The translations under genes and the position numbers were made by a program. 64,000 nt of DNA from Nocardia sp. NBC_00565 (GTDB lineage Bacteria; Actinomycetota; Actinomycetes; Mycobacteriales; Mycobacteriaceae), in NCBI RefSeq assembly GCF_036345915.1, contig NZ_CP107785.1, forward strand, positions 8,804,001 to 8,868,000, in the 5' to 3' direction. Under the pieces are notes generated by a model. It ran no database searches. It was not told where the DNA came from and saw only the letters and a list, made by a program, of their open reading frames with translations. How positions within the stretch are numbered: position 1 is the first letter of the stretch; each line of letters begins with the position of its first letter. This document shows positions 33,916 through 42,155 of this stretch, piece after piece.

Positions 33916-35175
33916 ATGACGACATCGGTCGAGCACGGTCGCGAGGGTCTGCGGCTCGATGAGCTTCCGGTCCGGCCCATCCATCGCAAACTCGTCGCGC
34001 TGGTCGGCGCGGGGCTGTTCTTCGACCTCTACGAACTGTTCCTGGCCGGCACGATCACCGGCGTACTGAAGTCCGAAATGCAGCTGTCGACCTTTCAGCT
34101 CAGCGGCATCCTGGCCTCGGCCTTCGCCGGGCAATTCCTGGGCGCGCTGGTGATCGGTCGCCTCTCGGATGTCTTCGGCCGCCGCCGCATGTTCATGGTC
34201 AATATCGCGGTGTACTCCGGCTTCACCCTGCTCGGCGCGTTCAGCCCGAATGTCGCATTCCTGATGGCGACCAGATTCCTGGCCGGTCTCGGCATCGGCG
34301 CCGAGATGACGGTCTCCGATACCTACCTCTCCGAGGTGGTGCCGCCCTCGGTCCGCGGCCGCATGATCGCGATGGCCTACACCATCGGCTTCTGCGCCGT
34401 GCCCACCGTCGGCTTCCTCGCGAAATGGCTGGTTCCGCTGCGGCCCTTGGGGATCGACGGCTGGCGCTGGCTGTTCGTGCTCGGCGGTCTCGGCGCCGCG
34501 GTGGTGTTCGTGGCGCGCAGGCACATGCCGGAGTCGCCGCATTGGCTGGCCAGGCAGCAGGAGCAGAAGGACACCGTGCCGTTCCGCGCCATCGTCGGTC
34601 GCGAATACCGCGGCCGCACCGCACTGTTCGCCGCGGTGATGGTCCTGCAGGTCTTCGGCTACTACGGCTTCGGCACCCTGGCCGTTCTGGTCTTGCAGCA
34701 CAAGGGTTTCGCGGTGGTCGCCTCGCTGGGCTATCTCGCCATCACCTATCTGGGCTATCCACTCGGTTCGCTGCTGGCCGTCCCGCTGATGGAGCGCGTC
34801 GAGCGCAAGTACCTGGTGCTGGCCACCGCCGGCCTGATGGCCGTCTTCGGCCTGACCTTCGGCTTCGCCACCAGCGTCGCGCTCATCCTTATCTCGGGCG
34901 GCCTCTATACCTTGGCCAGCAACGTCTTCTCCGACGCACTGCACACATATCTGCCCGAATCGTTCCCGACCACCGTGCGCGGCACCGCCTCGGGTGCGAC
35001 GTACTCGCTGTCGAAGGTGAGCACGGCCCTACTACCGTTCTTACTGCTGCCACTGCTCGACGATCACGGCTCCGGCGCGGTCTTCACGGTGATCACCGCG
35101 GCTCTCCTCGGCATGATCATGCTGGTCGCGGTGTGGGGCCCGATCACCGGCAGACGGGCGCTGGATGCCGAGTGA
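33916..35175 (+). CDS. MFS transporter, sugar/metabolite:H+ symporter type
   Basis: 419 aa from ATG 33916, preceded by TCAGGAG; the frame extends upstream but no start there has a ribosome site. It has twelve hydrophobic helices with the MFS loop motif IGRLSDVFGRRRMFM between helices 2 and 3, and the PESPHWLARQ motif after helix 6 that marks the sugar-porter/aromatic-acid type group. PESFPTTVRGTASGATYSLS near helix 11 also fits. The substrate is unknown. It is divergent from the EspI-like gene (146 bp) and upstream of infA. The gap to infA (35176-35351) holds an inverted repeat GTCGGCG/CGCCGAC at 35229-35253 that may end this transcript. Confidence 0.88.
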   Translation: MTTSVEHGREGLRLDELPVRPIHRKLVALVGAGLFFDLYELFLAGTITGVLKSEMQLSTFQLSGILASAFAGQFLGALVIGRLSDVFGRRRMFMVNIAVYSGFTLLGAFSPNVAFLMATRFLAGLGIGAEMTVSDTYLSEVVPPSVRGRMIAMAYTIGFCAVPTVGFLAKWLVPLRPLGIDGWRWLFVLGGLGAAVVFVARRHMPESPHWLARQQEQKDTVPFRAIVGREYRGRTALFAAVMVLQVFGYYGFGTLAVLVLQHKGFAVVASLGYLAITYLGYPLGSLLAVPLMERVERKYLVLATAGLMAVFGLTFGFATSVALILISGGLYTLASNVFSDALHTYLPESFPTTVRGTASGATYSLSKVSTALLPFLLLPLLDDHGSGAVFTVITAALLGMIMLVAVWGPITGRRALDAE

Positions 35176-35351
35176 GTACCCTGTGACCAGGGCGAATTGG
35201 CCTGCTCGCGGTTAAACCGGTAAGCTTGGTCGGCGGTGCACCTACGCGCCGACTGTCTGCGTGCCGCCGGTCCGGTCAACTGATCGGTTACATGCAATCA
35301 GATACAAGGCAAACAAACCAGGTTTGAGTGTAAACCGGGATCGCGGAGGAC

Positions 35352-35573
35352 ATGGCGAAGAAAGACGGGGCCATCGAGGTCGAGGGTCGAGTTGTCGAGC
35401 CGCTGCCCAATGCGATGTTCCGGATCGAGCTCGAGAACGGACACAAGGTTCTCGCGCACATCAGCGGAAAGATGCGGCAGCACTACATTCGTATCCTTCC
35501 CGAGGACCGTGTGGTCGTCGAGCTGTCGCCCTACGACCTGTCGCGCGGCCGCATCGTTTACCGCTACAAGTGA
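35352..35573 (+). CDS. infA: Translation initiation factor IF-1
   Basis: 73 aa, ATG 35352 with GCGGAGGA upstream. Single OB-fold S1-type domain: [40 protein letters not shown] and [14 protein letters not shown], the full standard length. IF-1 binds the 30S A site during initiation. It heads the alpha operon region, as in other actinobacteria, ahead of rpmJ and rpsM. Confidence 0.98.
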
Positions 35574-35628
35574 TCGCGCGAGCCTTAGGGCCGCGTGACC
35601 ATCGAGCCGCGAGGCTCACCACAGAGAC

Positions 35629-35651
35629 TTCCCCAGTCGTCGGCTGGGGAA
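35629..35651 (+). other. Hairpin between infA and rpmJ
   Basis: TTCCCCAG-tcgtcgg-CTGGGGAA, 8-bp perfect arms and a 7-nt loop, 45 bp before the rpmJ start. It is followed by an A-run, not a T-run, so it is more likely an RNA processing or attenuation structure than a full terminator. Confidence 0.5.
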
Positions 35652-35695
35652 AAACTGTGTTCACACCCGTGTGAACCGAACAAGATTGGACGGAC

Positions 35696-35809
35696 GTGAA
35701 GGTTCAGCCGAGCGTCAAGAAGATCTGCGAGAAGTGCAAGGTGATCCGCCGCCACGGTCGGGTCATGGTGATCTGCGAGAACCTGCGCCACAAGCAGCGC
35801 CAGGGCTGA
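35696..35809 (+). CDS. rpmJ: 50S ribosomal protein L36
   Basis: 37 aa, GTG start: [19 protein letters not shown], then [18 protein letters not shown]. It carries the zinc-ribbon ligands Cys-x2-Cys, Cys and His (CEKC...C....H), so this is the zinc-binding form. It sits between infA and rpsM as in the standard alpha operon. The 219-bp gap to rpsM (35810-36028) shows no gene; it probably contains the rpsM leader. Confidence 0.97.
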   Translation: MKVQPSVKKICEKCKVIRRHGRVMVICENLRHKQRQG

Positions 35810-36028
35810 TTTTCGCAGCACCAGCCGGGCACCGATCACTGATCGGCTTGGCCATCTAAAAGAAGAACTCCCAGCTCCAGCCGCACACTGCGGAATTCGG
35901 ATCGCGCGATTCCTCGGAATCGCAAGGTCCGAGGTGTGCGAGCCAACCACCGGTACGGAGGCCGGTGCCCCACCAGACGAGGGGACGGACAGGGAGCAGA
36001 CCTCCGCAACGATTAAGGAACCTGCCAC

Positions 36029-36400
36029 ATGGCACGTCTCATGGGCGTTGATCTCCCGCGCGAAAAGCGCATGGAGATCGCGCTGACCTACATTTACGGC
36101 ATCGGCCGTACCCGCTCCCAGGAGATCCTCGAGGCAACGGGCGTCAGCCCCGACCTGCGCTCGAAGGATCTCAGCGACGAGCAGGTCACGCAGCTGCGTG
36201 ACTACATCGAGGGTTCGTCCCTCAAGGTCGAAGGTGACCTGCGCCGCGAGGTTCAGGCCGACATTCGTCGCAAGATCGAGATCGGCTGCTACCAGGGTCT
36301 GCGCCACCGTCGTGGCCTGCCCGTACGTGGCCAGCGCACCAAGACCAACGCGCGCACCCGCAAGGGCCCGAAGCGCACCGTCGCAGGCAAGAAGAAGTAG
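36029..36400 (+). CDS. rpsM: 30S ribosomal protein S13
   Basis: 123 aa, ATG 36029. Standard S13: [34 protein letters not shown] and the helix-hairpin-helix region, [20 protein letters not shown] near the C-terminus, and a lysine-rich tail (AGKKK) that reaches the tRNA sites. The start [11 protein letters not shown] is invariant in actinobacteria. It is followed 10 bp later by rpsK. Confidence 0.98.
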   Translation: MARLMGVDLPREKRMEIALTYIYGIGRTRSQEILEATGVSPDLRSKDLSDEQVTQLRDYIEGSSLKVEGDLRREVQADIRRKIEIGCYQGLRHRRGLPVRGQRTKTNARTRKGPKRTVAGKKK

Positions 36401-36410
36401 GGGATAAAGG

Positions 36411-36824
36411 ATGCCTCCGAAGAGTCGGGCCTCCGGCCCCAAGAAGACCCAGAAGTCGCGTCGCCGGGAAAAGAAGAACGTCCCGCACGGCCACGCGCAC
36501 ATCAAGAGCACGTTCAACAACACCATCGTGTCGATCACCGACCCGTCCGGCAACGTCATCTCCTGGGCGTCCTCGGGCCACGTCGGCTTCAAGGGTTCGC
36601 GCAAGTCGACCCCGTTCGCCGCGCAGCTCGCCGCCGAGAACGCGGCCCGCAAGGCGCAGGAGAACGGCGTCAAGAAGGTCGACGTGTTCGTCAAGGGCCC
36701 GGGTTCGGGCCGCGAGACCGCGATCCGTTCGCTGCAGGCCGCCGGCCTGGAAGTGGGCACGATCTCCGATGTCACCCCGCAGCCGCACAACGGCTGCCGT
36801 CCGCCCAAGCGGCGTCGCGTCTAG
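36411..36824 (+). CDS. rpsK: 30S ribosomal protein S11
   Basis: 137 aa, ATG 36411 with GGATAAAGG upstream. Core motifs: [59 protein letters not shown] and the C-terminal [16 protein letters not shown]11 lies on the 30S platform and contacts mRNA and S18. The actinobacterial N-terminal basic extension ([20 protein letters not shown]) is present. It lies 20 bp before rpsD in a tight operon. Confidence 0.98.
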   Translation: MPPKSRASGPKKTQKSRRREKKNVPHGHAHIKSTFNNTIVSITDPSGNVISWASSGHVGFKGSRKSTPFAAQLAAENAARKAQENGVKKVDVFVKGPGSGRETAIRSLQAAGLEVGTISDVTPQPHNGCRPPKRRRV

Positions 36825-36844
36825 CGGGAAAGGAATAACGAAAA

Positions 36845-37450
36845 ATGGCTCGTTACACAGGCCCCATCACCCGCAAGTCGCGTCGTCTGCGTGTCGACCT
36901 CGTCGGAGGCGACCAGGCGTTCGAGCGTCGTCCGTACCCGCCCGGCCAGCACGGCCGCGCTCGGATCAAGGAGTCGGAGTACCTGCTCCAGCTGCAGGAG
37001 AAGCAGAAGGCGCGCTTCTCCTACGGCGTCATGGAGAAGCAGTTCCGCCGGTACTACGAAGAGGCCAACCGCCTCAAGGGCAAGACCGGTGACAACCTGC
37101 TCCGTCTGCTGGAGACTCGTCTCGACAACGTCGTGTACCGCGCCGGTCTGGCGCGCACCCGTCGGCAGGCTCGCCAGCTGGTTTCCCACGGTCACTTCCT
37201 GGTGAACAACCGGGCCGTGAACGTCCCCAGCTTCCAGGTGACCCAGTACGACATCATCGATGTCAAGGAGAAGTCGCTCGGCACGCTGCCGTTCCAGGTC
37301 GCGCGCGAGACCGTTGGCGACCGGCCGGTTCCCGGCTGGCTGCAGGTGATCCCGGGCCGGCTGCGGATCCTGGTGCACCAGGTTCCGGAGCGCGCCCAGA
37401 TCGATGTGCCGCTGCAGGAACAGCTGATCGTCGAGTACTACTCGAAGTAA
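36845..37450 (+). CDS. rpsD: 30S ribosomal protein S4
   Basis: 201 aa, ATG 36845 with GGAAAGGAATAA upstream. Primary rRNA-binding protein that nucleates 30S assembly. The S4 RNA-binding domain is visible at about residues 90-150 (RLDNVVYRAGLARTRRQARQ, LVSHGHFLVNNRAVNVPSF). It lacks the N-terminal CxxC zinc motif, so it is the Cys-minus form (MARYTGPITRKSRRLRVDL). In some bacteria S4 represses the alpha operon; no such leader structure can be confirmed here. A strong hairpin follows before rpoA. Confidence 0.98.
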   Translation: MARYTGPITRKSRRLRVDLVGGDQAFERRPYPPGQHGRARIKESEYLLQLQEKQKARFSYGVMEKQFRRYYEEANRLKGKTGDNLLRLLETRLDNVVYRAGLARTRRQARQLVSHGHFLVNNRAVNVPSFQVTQYDIIDVKEKSLGTLPFQVARETVGDRPVPGWLQVIPGRLRILVHQVPERAQIDVPLQEQLIVEYYSK

Positions 37451-37498
37451 TCACACGGCGAGCCGTCCTAGGGACACTTTGGGCGGCATACGCGCATG

Positions 37499-37532
37499 GT
37501 GGGTGATCGCCCGGAGACGGGCGATCACCCAC
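37499..37532 (+). terminator. Perfect 14-bp hairpin in the rpsD-rpoA spacer
   Basis: GTGGGTGATCGCCC and GGGCGATCACCCAC pair perfectly around a 6-nt loop (ggagac). It lies 49 bp after rpsD and 56 bp before rpoA. There is no U-tract. It may be a partial terminator or attenuator that lowers rpoA relative to the ribosomal genes, or an RNA processing site. Confidence 0.65.
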
Positions 37533-37587
37533 AACCCCCAGAACGTGGGCGTCAAATAGTGGGCGCCCGTACAGGAGGATGATCCTA

Positions 37588-38646
37588 ATGCTGATTTCAC
37601 AGCGTCCGACGCTGACCGAAGAGGTCGTCGCCGAGAACCGCTCGAAGTTCACCATCGAACCGCTCGAGCCGGGCTTCGGTTACACCCTCGGCAACTCGCT
37701 GCGGCGTACCCTGCTGTCCTCGATCCCGGGGGCCGCGGTCACGAGCATCCGTATCGACGGCGTCCTGCACGAGTTCACCACCGTTCCCGGTGTGAAGGAA
37801 GATGTCACCGACATCATCCTGAACCTCAAGGGTCTGGTCGTGTCCTCGGAGGAGGACGAGCCGGTCACGATGTACGTGCGCAAGCAGGGCCCGGGCACCG
37901 TCACCGCCGGTGACATCGTGCCGCCTGCCGGAGTTGTCGTGCACAACCCGGATATGCACATCGCCACCCTGAACGACAAGGGCAAGCTGGAGATCGAGCT
38001 CGTCGTCGAGCGCGGTCGCGGTTACGTCCCGGCGGTGCAGAACAAGGCGTCAGGCGCGGAAATCGGCCGGATCCCGGTGGACTCGATCTACTCGCCGGTG
38101 CTCAAGGTGACCTACAAGGTCGAGGCCACCCGTGTCGAGCAGCGCACCGACTTCGACCGTCTGATCCTGGACGTGGAGACCAAGAACTCCATCAGCGCAC
38201 GGGACGCGCTCGCCTCGGCGGGTAAGACCCTGGTCGAGCTCTTCGGCCTGGCCCGTGAGCTCAACGTCGAAGCCGAAGGTATCGAGATCGGCCCGTCCCC
38301 GGCCGAGGCGGATCACATCGCCTCGTTCGGTCTGCCGATCGAGGATCTGGACCTCACCGTCCGGTCCTACAACTGCCTCAAGCGCGAGGGTGTGCACACG
38401 GTGGGCGAGCTCGTCGCCCGCACCGAGTCGGACCTGCTGGACATCCGTAACTTCGGCCAGAAGTCCATCGACGAGGTCAAGGTCAAGCTGCACGCGCTCG
38501 GCCTCTCGCTCAAGGACAGCCCGGCGTCGTTCGATCCTTCGTCCGTGGTGGGTTACGACGCGAGCACTGGTACGTGGAGCGACAGCGGCACGTTCAGTGA
38601 CACCGATGGCGGCGAGCAGGACTACGCCGAGACCGAACAGCTCTAG
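37588..38646 (+). CDS. rpoA: DNA-directed RNA polymerase subunit alpha
   Basis: 352 aa. ATG 37588 is preferred to ATG 37579 because AGGAGG ends directly before 37578, giving correct 9-nt spacing only to the second ATG. The N-terminal assembly domain has [20 protein letters not shown] and [21 protein letters not shown] linker at about residue 230-245 leads to the C-terminal domain ([40 protein letters not shown]) that contacts UP elements and activators. The acidic C-terminal tail ([16 protein letters not shown]) is typical of this group. Confidence 0.98.
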   Translation: MLISQRPTLTEEVVAENRSKFTIEPLEPGFGYTLGNSLRRTLLSSIPGAAVTSIRIDGVLHEFTTVPGVKEDVTDIILNLKGLVVSSEEDEPVTMYVRKQGPGTVTAGDIVPPAGVVVHNPDMHIATLNDKGKLEIELVVERGRGYVPAVQNKASGAEIGRIPVDSIYSPVLKVTYKVEATRVEQRTDFDRLILDVETKNSISARDALASAGKTLVELFGLARELNVEAEGIEIGPSPAEADHIASFGLPIEDLDLTVRSYNCLKREGVHTVGELVARTESDLLDIRNFGQKSIDEVKVKLHALGLSLKDSPASFDPSSVVGYDASTGTWSDSGTFSDTDGGEQDYAETEQL

Positions 38647-38695
38647 GCCGGTGGGGTAGGCACCCCGGCTCGGCCTCACACAAGGAGAACAAACA

Positions 38696-39229
38696 ATGCC
38701 CAAGCCCAAGAAGGGTGCTCGCTTCGGCGGGTCGGCGTCGCACCAGAAGGCGATCTTCGCCAATCTGGCCACGGCGCTCTTCGAGCACGGTCGTATCACG
38801 ACCACCGAGGCCAAGGCCAAGGCGCTGCGCCCCTACGCCGAGAAGCTGGTCACCAAGGCGAAGGGCGGCACTCTCGCCGACCGTCGCGAGGTGCTCAAGG
38901 TGATCCGGAACAAGGACGTCGTCCACGAACTCTTCGCCGAGATCGGGCCGTCGTTCGAGGGCCGCGAGGGTGGCTACACCCGCATCACCAAGACGCTGCC
39001 CCGCAAGGGCGACAACGCGCCGATGGCGGTCATCGAGTTGGTCCGGGAGAAGACCGTGACCAACGAGGCCGACCGCGCTCGCCGTGTTGCCGCGTCCAAG
39101 AAGGTCGAGGAGGCTCCGGCCGCCGAGACCGTCGTCGCTGAGGCTCCGGCCGAAGAGGTCGTCGCCGAGGTCGTCGAGGCCGAGGCCCCGGCTGCCGACG
39201 AGGCCACTGAGGACAAGAAGGACGCCTGA
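38696..39229 (+). CDS. rplQ: 50S ribosomal protein L17
   Basis: 177 aa, ATG 38696 with ACAAGGAGAAC upstream. The first about 120 residues are standard L17: [75 protein letters not shown]. The remaining about 55 residues are an Ala/Glu/Val/Pro-rich acidic tail ([20 protein letters not shown]), a lineage-specific extension common in Nocardia and Rhodococcus. A strong hairpin follows the stop and probably ends the ribosomal transcript. Confidence 0.97.
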   Translation: MPKPKKGARFGGSASHQKAIFANLATALFEHGRITTTEAKAKALRPYAEKLVTKAKGGTLADRREVLKVIRNKDVVHELFAEIGPSFEGREGGYTRITKTLPRKGDNAPMAVIELVREKTVTNEADRARRVAASKKVEEAPAAETVVAEAPAEEVVAEVVEAEAPAADEATEDKKDA

Positions 39230-39250
39230 CGTTCGCGTCGCAAGTCCGGG

Positions 39251-39286
39251 ATGAGCCCGCCGCGCCCTGTGGGTCGGCGGGCTCAT
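39251..39286 (+). terminator. Hairpin terminator after rplQ
   Basis: ATGAGCCCGCCG and CGGCGGGCTCAT pair over 12 bp around a 12-nt loop, 21 bp after the rplQ stop. A short T/C-rich run follows. It separates the ribosomal operon from truA. Confidence 0.7.
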
Positions 39287-39369
39287 TCGTGTCCGACCGA
39301 GATCACCGCGCATCGGTTTCGCGTGCTGAGTGCGTCCGGTCGGCGTTCGTATCGACTAGGAGATCGCCT

Positions 39370-40317
39370 GTGACCGAGGAGGATTCGGTGGATTCGACCG
39401 CGCAGTCGATGGCGTTGAGCGAGTCCGCACCGGTGGATTCGCCTGGAGTCGTGCAGGCTGCGGACTTCGATCTGCGGACGGAGTCCGATGCCGATTCGGT
39501 TCGAGTGCGGCTCGACATCAGTTACGACGGAACCGATTTCATCGGCTGGGCGCGGCAGCCCGGTCTGCGTACCGTGCAGGGCGTGCTCGAGGAATCGCTG
39601 AGCAAGGTGTTGCGCGAGCCGATCCAGTTGACCGTCGCGGGGCGCACCGATGCCGGTGTGCACGCCGAGGGGCAGGTCGCGCATTTCGATATCGGCACCG
39701 AACCGGACGCGGCCAAGCTCATCCATCGCATGGCGCGGTTTCTGCCGAAAGACGTGCGGATCAAGAACATTCGTGTCGCACCACCCGAATTCGACGCCCG
39801 ATTCTCGGCGATCCGCCGTCATTATGTGTACCGGCTGACTACCGCGACCTACGGTGCCGAACCACTCCAGGCCCGCAGCGTTGTCCCCTGCCGCCACGAT
39901 GTGGATATCGAAGCCATGCGCGCGGCCTCGCGAAAGCTGTTGGGCCTGCACAACTTTGCCGCCTTCTGCCGCCGCCGCGATGGCGCGACCACCGTCCGCG
40001 AACTCCAGCGCTTCGATTGGGCGCGCGACGGCGATCTGCTGACCGCCTACGTCAGCGCGGATGCCTTCTGCTGGTCCATGGTTCGCAGTCTGGTCGGCGC
40101 GGTCCTCGCCGTGGGAGAGGGGCGCCGCACGCCCGATTGGGTCGGCAATCTGCTGGCGGAAACCGAACGCTCCAGCTCGGTCACCGTGGCCCCCGCCCAC
40201 GGCCTCAGCCTCATCGCCGTCGACTATCCCGCCGATTCCGACCTGGCCGCCCGCAACGCCCAAACTCGCGAAATGCGTTCGGTACCAACCGAAGACGACA
40301 GCTGCTGCGGTAGCTGA
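39370..40317 (+). CDS. truA: tRNA pseudouridine(38-40) synthase TruA
   Basis: 315 aa from GTG 39370, chosen because TAGGAG lies 7 nt upstream; the in-frame GTG at 39289 lies directly after the rplQ terminator hairpin and has no ribosome site. TruA isomerises U38-U40 in tRNA anticodon arms. Catalytic Asp94 sits in [17 protein letters not shown]. Other motifs are [39 protein letters not shown] and [16 protein letters not shown] [18 protein letters not shown]. The first about 55 residues are an acidic extension with no counterpart in shorter family members; the true start could be internal. Confidence 0.93.
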   Translation: MTEEDSVDSTAQSMALSESAPVDSPGVVQAADFDLRTESDADSVRVRLDISYDGTDFIGWARQPGLRTVQGVLEESLSKVLREPIQLTVAGRTDAGVHAEGQVAHFDIGTEPDAAKLIHRMARFLPKDVRIKNIRVAPPEFDARFSAIRRHYVYRLTTATYGAEPLQARSVVPCRHDVDIEAMRAASRKLLGLHNFAAFCRRRDGATTVRELQRFDWARDGDLLTAYVSADAFCWSMVRSLVGAVLAVGEGRRTPDWVGNLLAETERSSSVTVAPAHGLSLIAVDYPADSDLAARNAQTREMRSVPTEDDSCCGS

Positions 40318-40368
40318 GCCAAGGCCGCACGAGGCACGACAGCCGGTCTGTACTTCACCGGTGCGGGT

Positions 40369-40401
40369 GCCCATATTCTCACCGACGGTGAGAATATGGG
40401 C
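40369..40401. promoter_or_regulatory. Perfect 33-bp palindrome between truA and the JmjC gene
   Basis: GCCCATATTCTCACC-gac-GGTGAGAATATGGGC: 15-bp perfect arms with a 3-bp centre, 52 bp after truA and 141 bp before the next start. It is AT-richer than its surroundings and has no U-tract, so an operator or a very stable transcript hairpin are both possible. The rest of the 224-bp gap shows no gene. Confidence 0.7.
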
Positions 40402-40541
40402 AGCGTCAACCGAGCTCTACTGGGTAGTCTGCCCCTGACGGGGGCGTTGCTGCCTCCGCCGAGATCGCGCCGATACCCCTGATATTCGGCCTGCCGACCA
40501 ATGGAAGGCGTGCATCCAGATCAGCCGGAAGACTTGGAGAT

Positions 40542-41459
40542 ATGGCAAAAGGTTATGACGAGAGGCCGGTCACACTCGCTCCGATTCTTTGTGCAAGTTT
40601 CGCGATGTGGCTCGGACGAAATATTCGGGATGTGGTGAAGCCGCTCAGCGGCGGGCAGCACGGCCTGACCGTGCCTGTTCATGACAAACTCGAGCTGGAG
40701 GATGTCTTCGATCGGAAGCGTCCGGTCGTTTTCCGCGGCACTGCGACGTCTTGGCCGGTGTTCGAGGATTACCAGCCACAACAGTTGCGCGAAAAATACC
40801 GCGAACAGAAGGTGTATGCACTGGTCAGCGCGACGAATGTGTTCACCCAGGAGACCTCGCCGACCGAACTGCTCGAGTACGGCGACGTCGTGGACGCCAT
40901 TTTCGACACTCCGCTGCCCGACAAGAAGTACTACTCGCGAGCGGCCGCGGACTCCGGCCCGCTCGCCGATCAGTTGCCCGCTCGTGTCGGGCGTCGCTCG
41001 CAGAGTTCGGCGGCCAGCAGCGTCTGGATGGGGCAGGAAGGCAATCTGACACCCCTGCACAACGATCCCTGGCATGGCCTGCTGATCCAGTTGCACGGCC
41101 GCAAGCGGGTCCGGCTGTTCGCGCCGAATGAATATCACAATGTGTACGGCCGTGTGCCACGGCATGTTTCGGATATGTATACGGGGCTCCCGGTCGAGGA
41201 TTTCGACCCGGATGTGACCGACTATCCGCGCCTGCGGGACTCGTCGTACTACGACGTGGTGCTGGAGACCGGTGACATTCTCTACATTCCGATGTTCTGG
41301 TGGCACCAGGTCGAGTCGGTGGATGCGGCCATCTCCTATGTCGCGCGCTACAACCCGAGCTATTTCGAATTCATGCGAGCCGCGTTCTTCCCACAGGCCG
41401 TGCGCGGCGTGCTGCGCATCGTCGACAGCGTAAAGAGCCGATTCCGCAGTAAGAAATAA
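40542..41459 (+). CDS. JmjC/cupin-like Fe(II)/2-oxoglutarate-dependent oxygenase
   Basis: 305 aa, ATG 40542. Cupin_8/JmjC fold: RPVVFRGTATSWPVF near residue 60, then SSAASSVWMGQEGNLTPLHN with the iron ligands His173-x-Asp175 (LHNDPW), LLIQLHGRKRVRLFAPNEYH with a Lys suited to 2-oxoglutarate binding, and the distal ligand His255 (MFWWHQVES). Family members hydroxylate protein or small-molecule substrates; some bacterial members modify ribosomal proteins. The substrate is not predictable. It is convergent with hsp20, with a hairpin between. Confidence 0.85.
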   Translation: MAKGYDERPVTLAPILCASFAMWLGRNIRDVVKPLSGGQHGLTVPVHDKLELEDVFDRKRPVVFRGTATSWPVFEDYQPQQLREKYREQKVYALVSATNVFTQETSPTELLEYGDVVDAIFDTPLPDKKYYSRAAADSGPLADQLPARVGRRSQSSAASSVWMGQEGNLTPLHNDPWHGLLIQLHGRKRVRLFAPNEYHNVYGRVPRHVSDMYTGLPVEDFDPDVTDYPRLRDSSYYDVVLETGDILYIPMFWWHQVESVDAAISYVARYNPSYFEFMRAAFFPQAVRGVLRIVDSVKSRFRSKK

Positions 41460-41471
41460 GAGGATGCGGAC

Positions 41472-41514
41472 GCTCCCGCACCGCGATTCGGCGGGCGCAC
41501 GGCAGTGCGGGAGC
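41472..41514. terminator. Hairpin between convergent JmjC and hsp20 genes
   Basis: GCTCCCGCAC and GTGCGGGAGC pair over 10 bp around a 23-nt loop, filling most of the 65-bp gap between the two convergent stops. Confidence 0.6.
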
Positions 41515-41524
41515 ATGACACCGA

Positions 41525-41965
41525 TCAGCTGGACGAGCCCGCCTCGATTGTCCGCTGCTGGGCGCCGGAGATTTCGATACGGCGCGGCTGGGCCTTCTCG
41601 GCGATCGGAATCGTCACCGAGAGCACGCCGTTGTTGTAGGTCGCGCTGATCTTGTCGGCATCGACATTGTCGCCGAGGCTGAGCTGGCGCATAAACGACC
41701 CGGCGAAGCGCTCGGACGCAATCCATTGCACGCCTTCGTCACTCGGCAGGCTGCGTTGCGCGCGCAAAGTGAGGGTGCCGTTGTCGACGCTCACATCTAC
41801 CGAGCCGGGGTCGACGCCGGGTAAGTCGGCGTTGAGTACGTAATGGTCGCCTGCCTTGAACAGATCCATCGGCATGAATCGCGGCGCGCGTGCGGTCCCG
41901 GCGGTTTCGCCGAGCAGCTGGCGGGCAACGGTGTCGATGTCATGGAATGGGTCGAACCGGAGCAC
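41525..41965 (-). CDS. Hsp20/alpha-crystallin family small heat shock protein
   Basis: 146 aa from GTG 41965, chosen because TTGGAGGT lies at ideal distance and the family begins with LRFDPFHDIDTVARQLLGE; an in-frame ATG at 42157 would read through the CIRCE element. Alpha-crystallin domain: PMDLFKAGDHYVLNADLPGV, VDVSVDNGTLTLRAQRS, ERFAGSFMRQLSLGDNVDAD, and ATYNNGVLSVTIPIAEKAQ. The C-terminus PRRIEIS is the oligomer-forming I-x-I type motif. It holds unfolded proteins without ATP. A CIRCE operator 75 bp upstream indicates repression by HrcA and heat induction. Confidence 0.93.
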   Translation of the reverse strand: MLRFDPFHDIDTVARQLLGETAGTARAPRFMPMDLFKAGDHYVLNADLPGVDPGSVDVSVDNGTLTLRAQRSLPSDEGVQWIASERFAGSFMRQLSLGDNVDADKISATYNNGVLSVTIPIAEKAQPRRIEISGAQQRTIEAGSSS

Positions 41966-42039
41966 AGCAATCACCTCCAATTTCACTAGTGGCGACGCCG
42001 GCCACGGCGGCGGGCGCCGGAGGCTGTGCACCAACCAAA

Positions 42040-42066
42040 TTAGCACTCTCGGATAGCGAGTGCTAA
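42040..42066. promoter_or_regulatory. CIRCE element (HrcA operator)
   Basis: TTAGCACTC-N9-GAGTGCTAA, a perfect match to the CIRCE consensus, lies between divergent hsp20 (75 bp away) and the LLM oxidoreductase gene (90 bp away). CIRCE is bound by HrcA, which is inactivated on heat shock. Confidence 0.95.
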
Positions 42067-42155
42067 TAGGTTCGCTGAGATTTTCGCCGATCTGGTGTCG
42101 AATTTCGCCCGATCTCGTTGGAATAGGAACGGCGGCAGAGTCGTTGGCTGGAAAC

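Noticed and set aside
35199..35228. Promoter upstream of infA (TTGGCC with TAAGCT 18 bp later)
   Set aside because: Both boxes match the consensus only weakly and such matches are frequent by chance; not reported as a feature.
39289..39369. Earlier GTG start for TruA
   Set aside because: It lies directly after the rplQ terminator hairpin without a ribosome site; GTG 39370 has TAGGAG at good spacing.
40369..40401. Simple intrinsic terminator for truA
   Set aside because: The stem is strong but no T-rich run follows and the palindrome is exact over 33 bp, so an operator is at least as likely; kept as a regulatory site.
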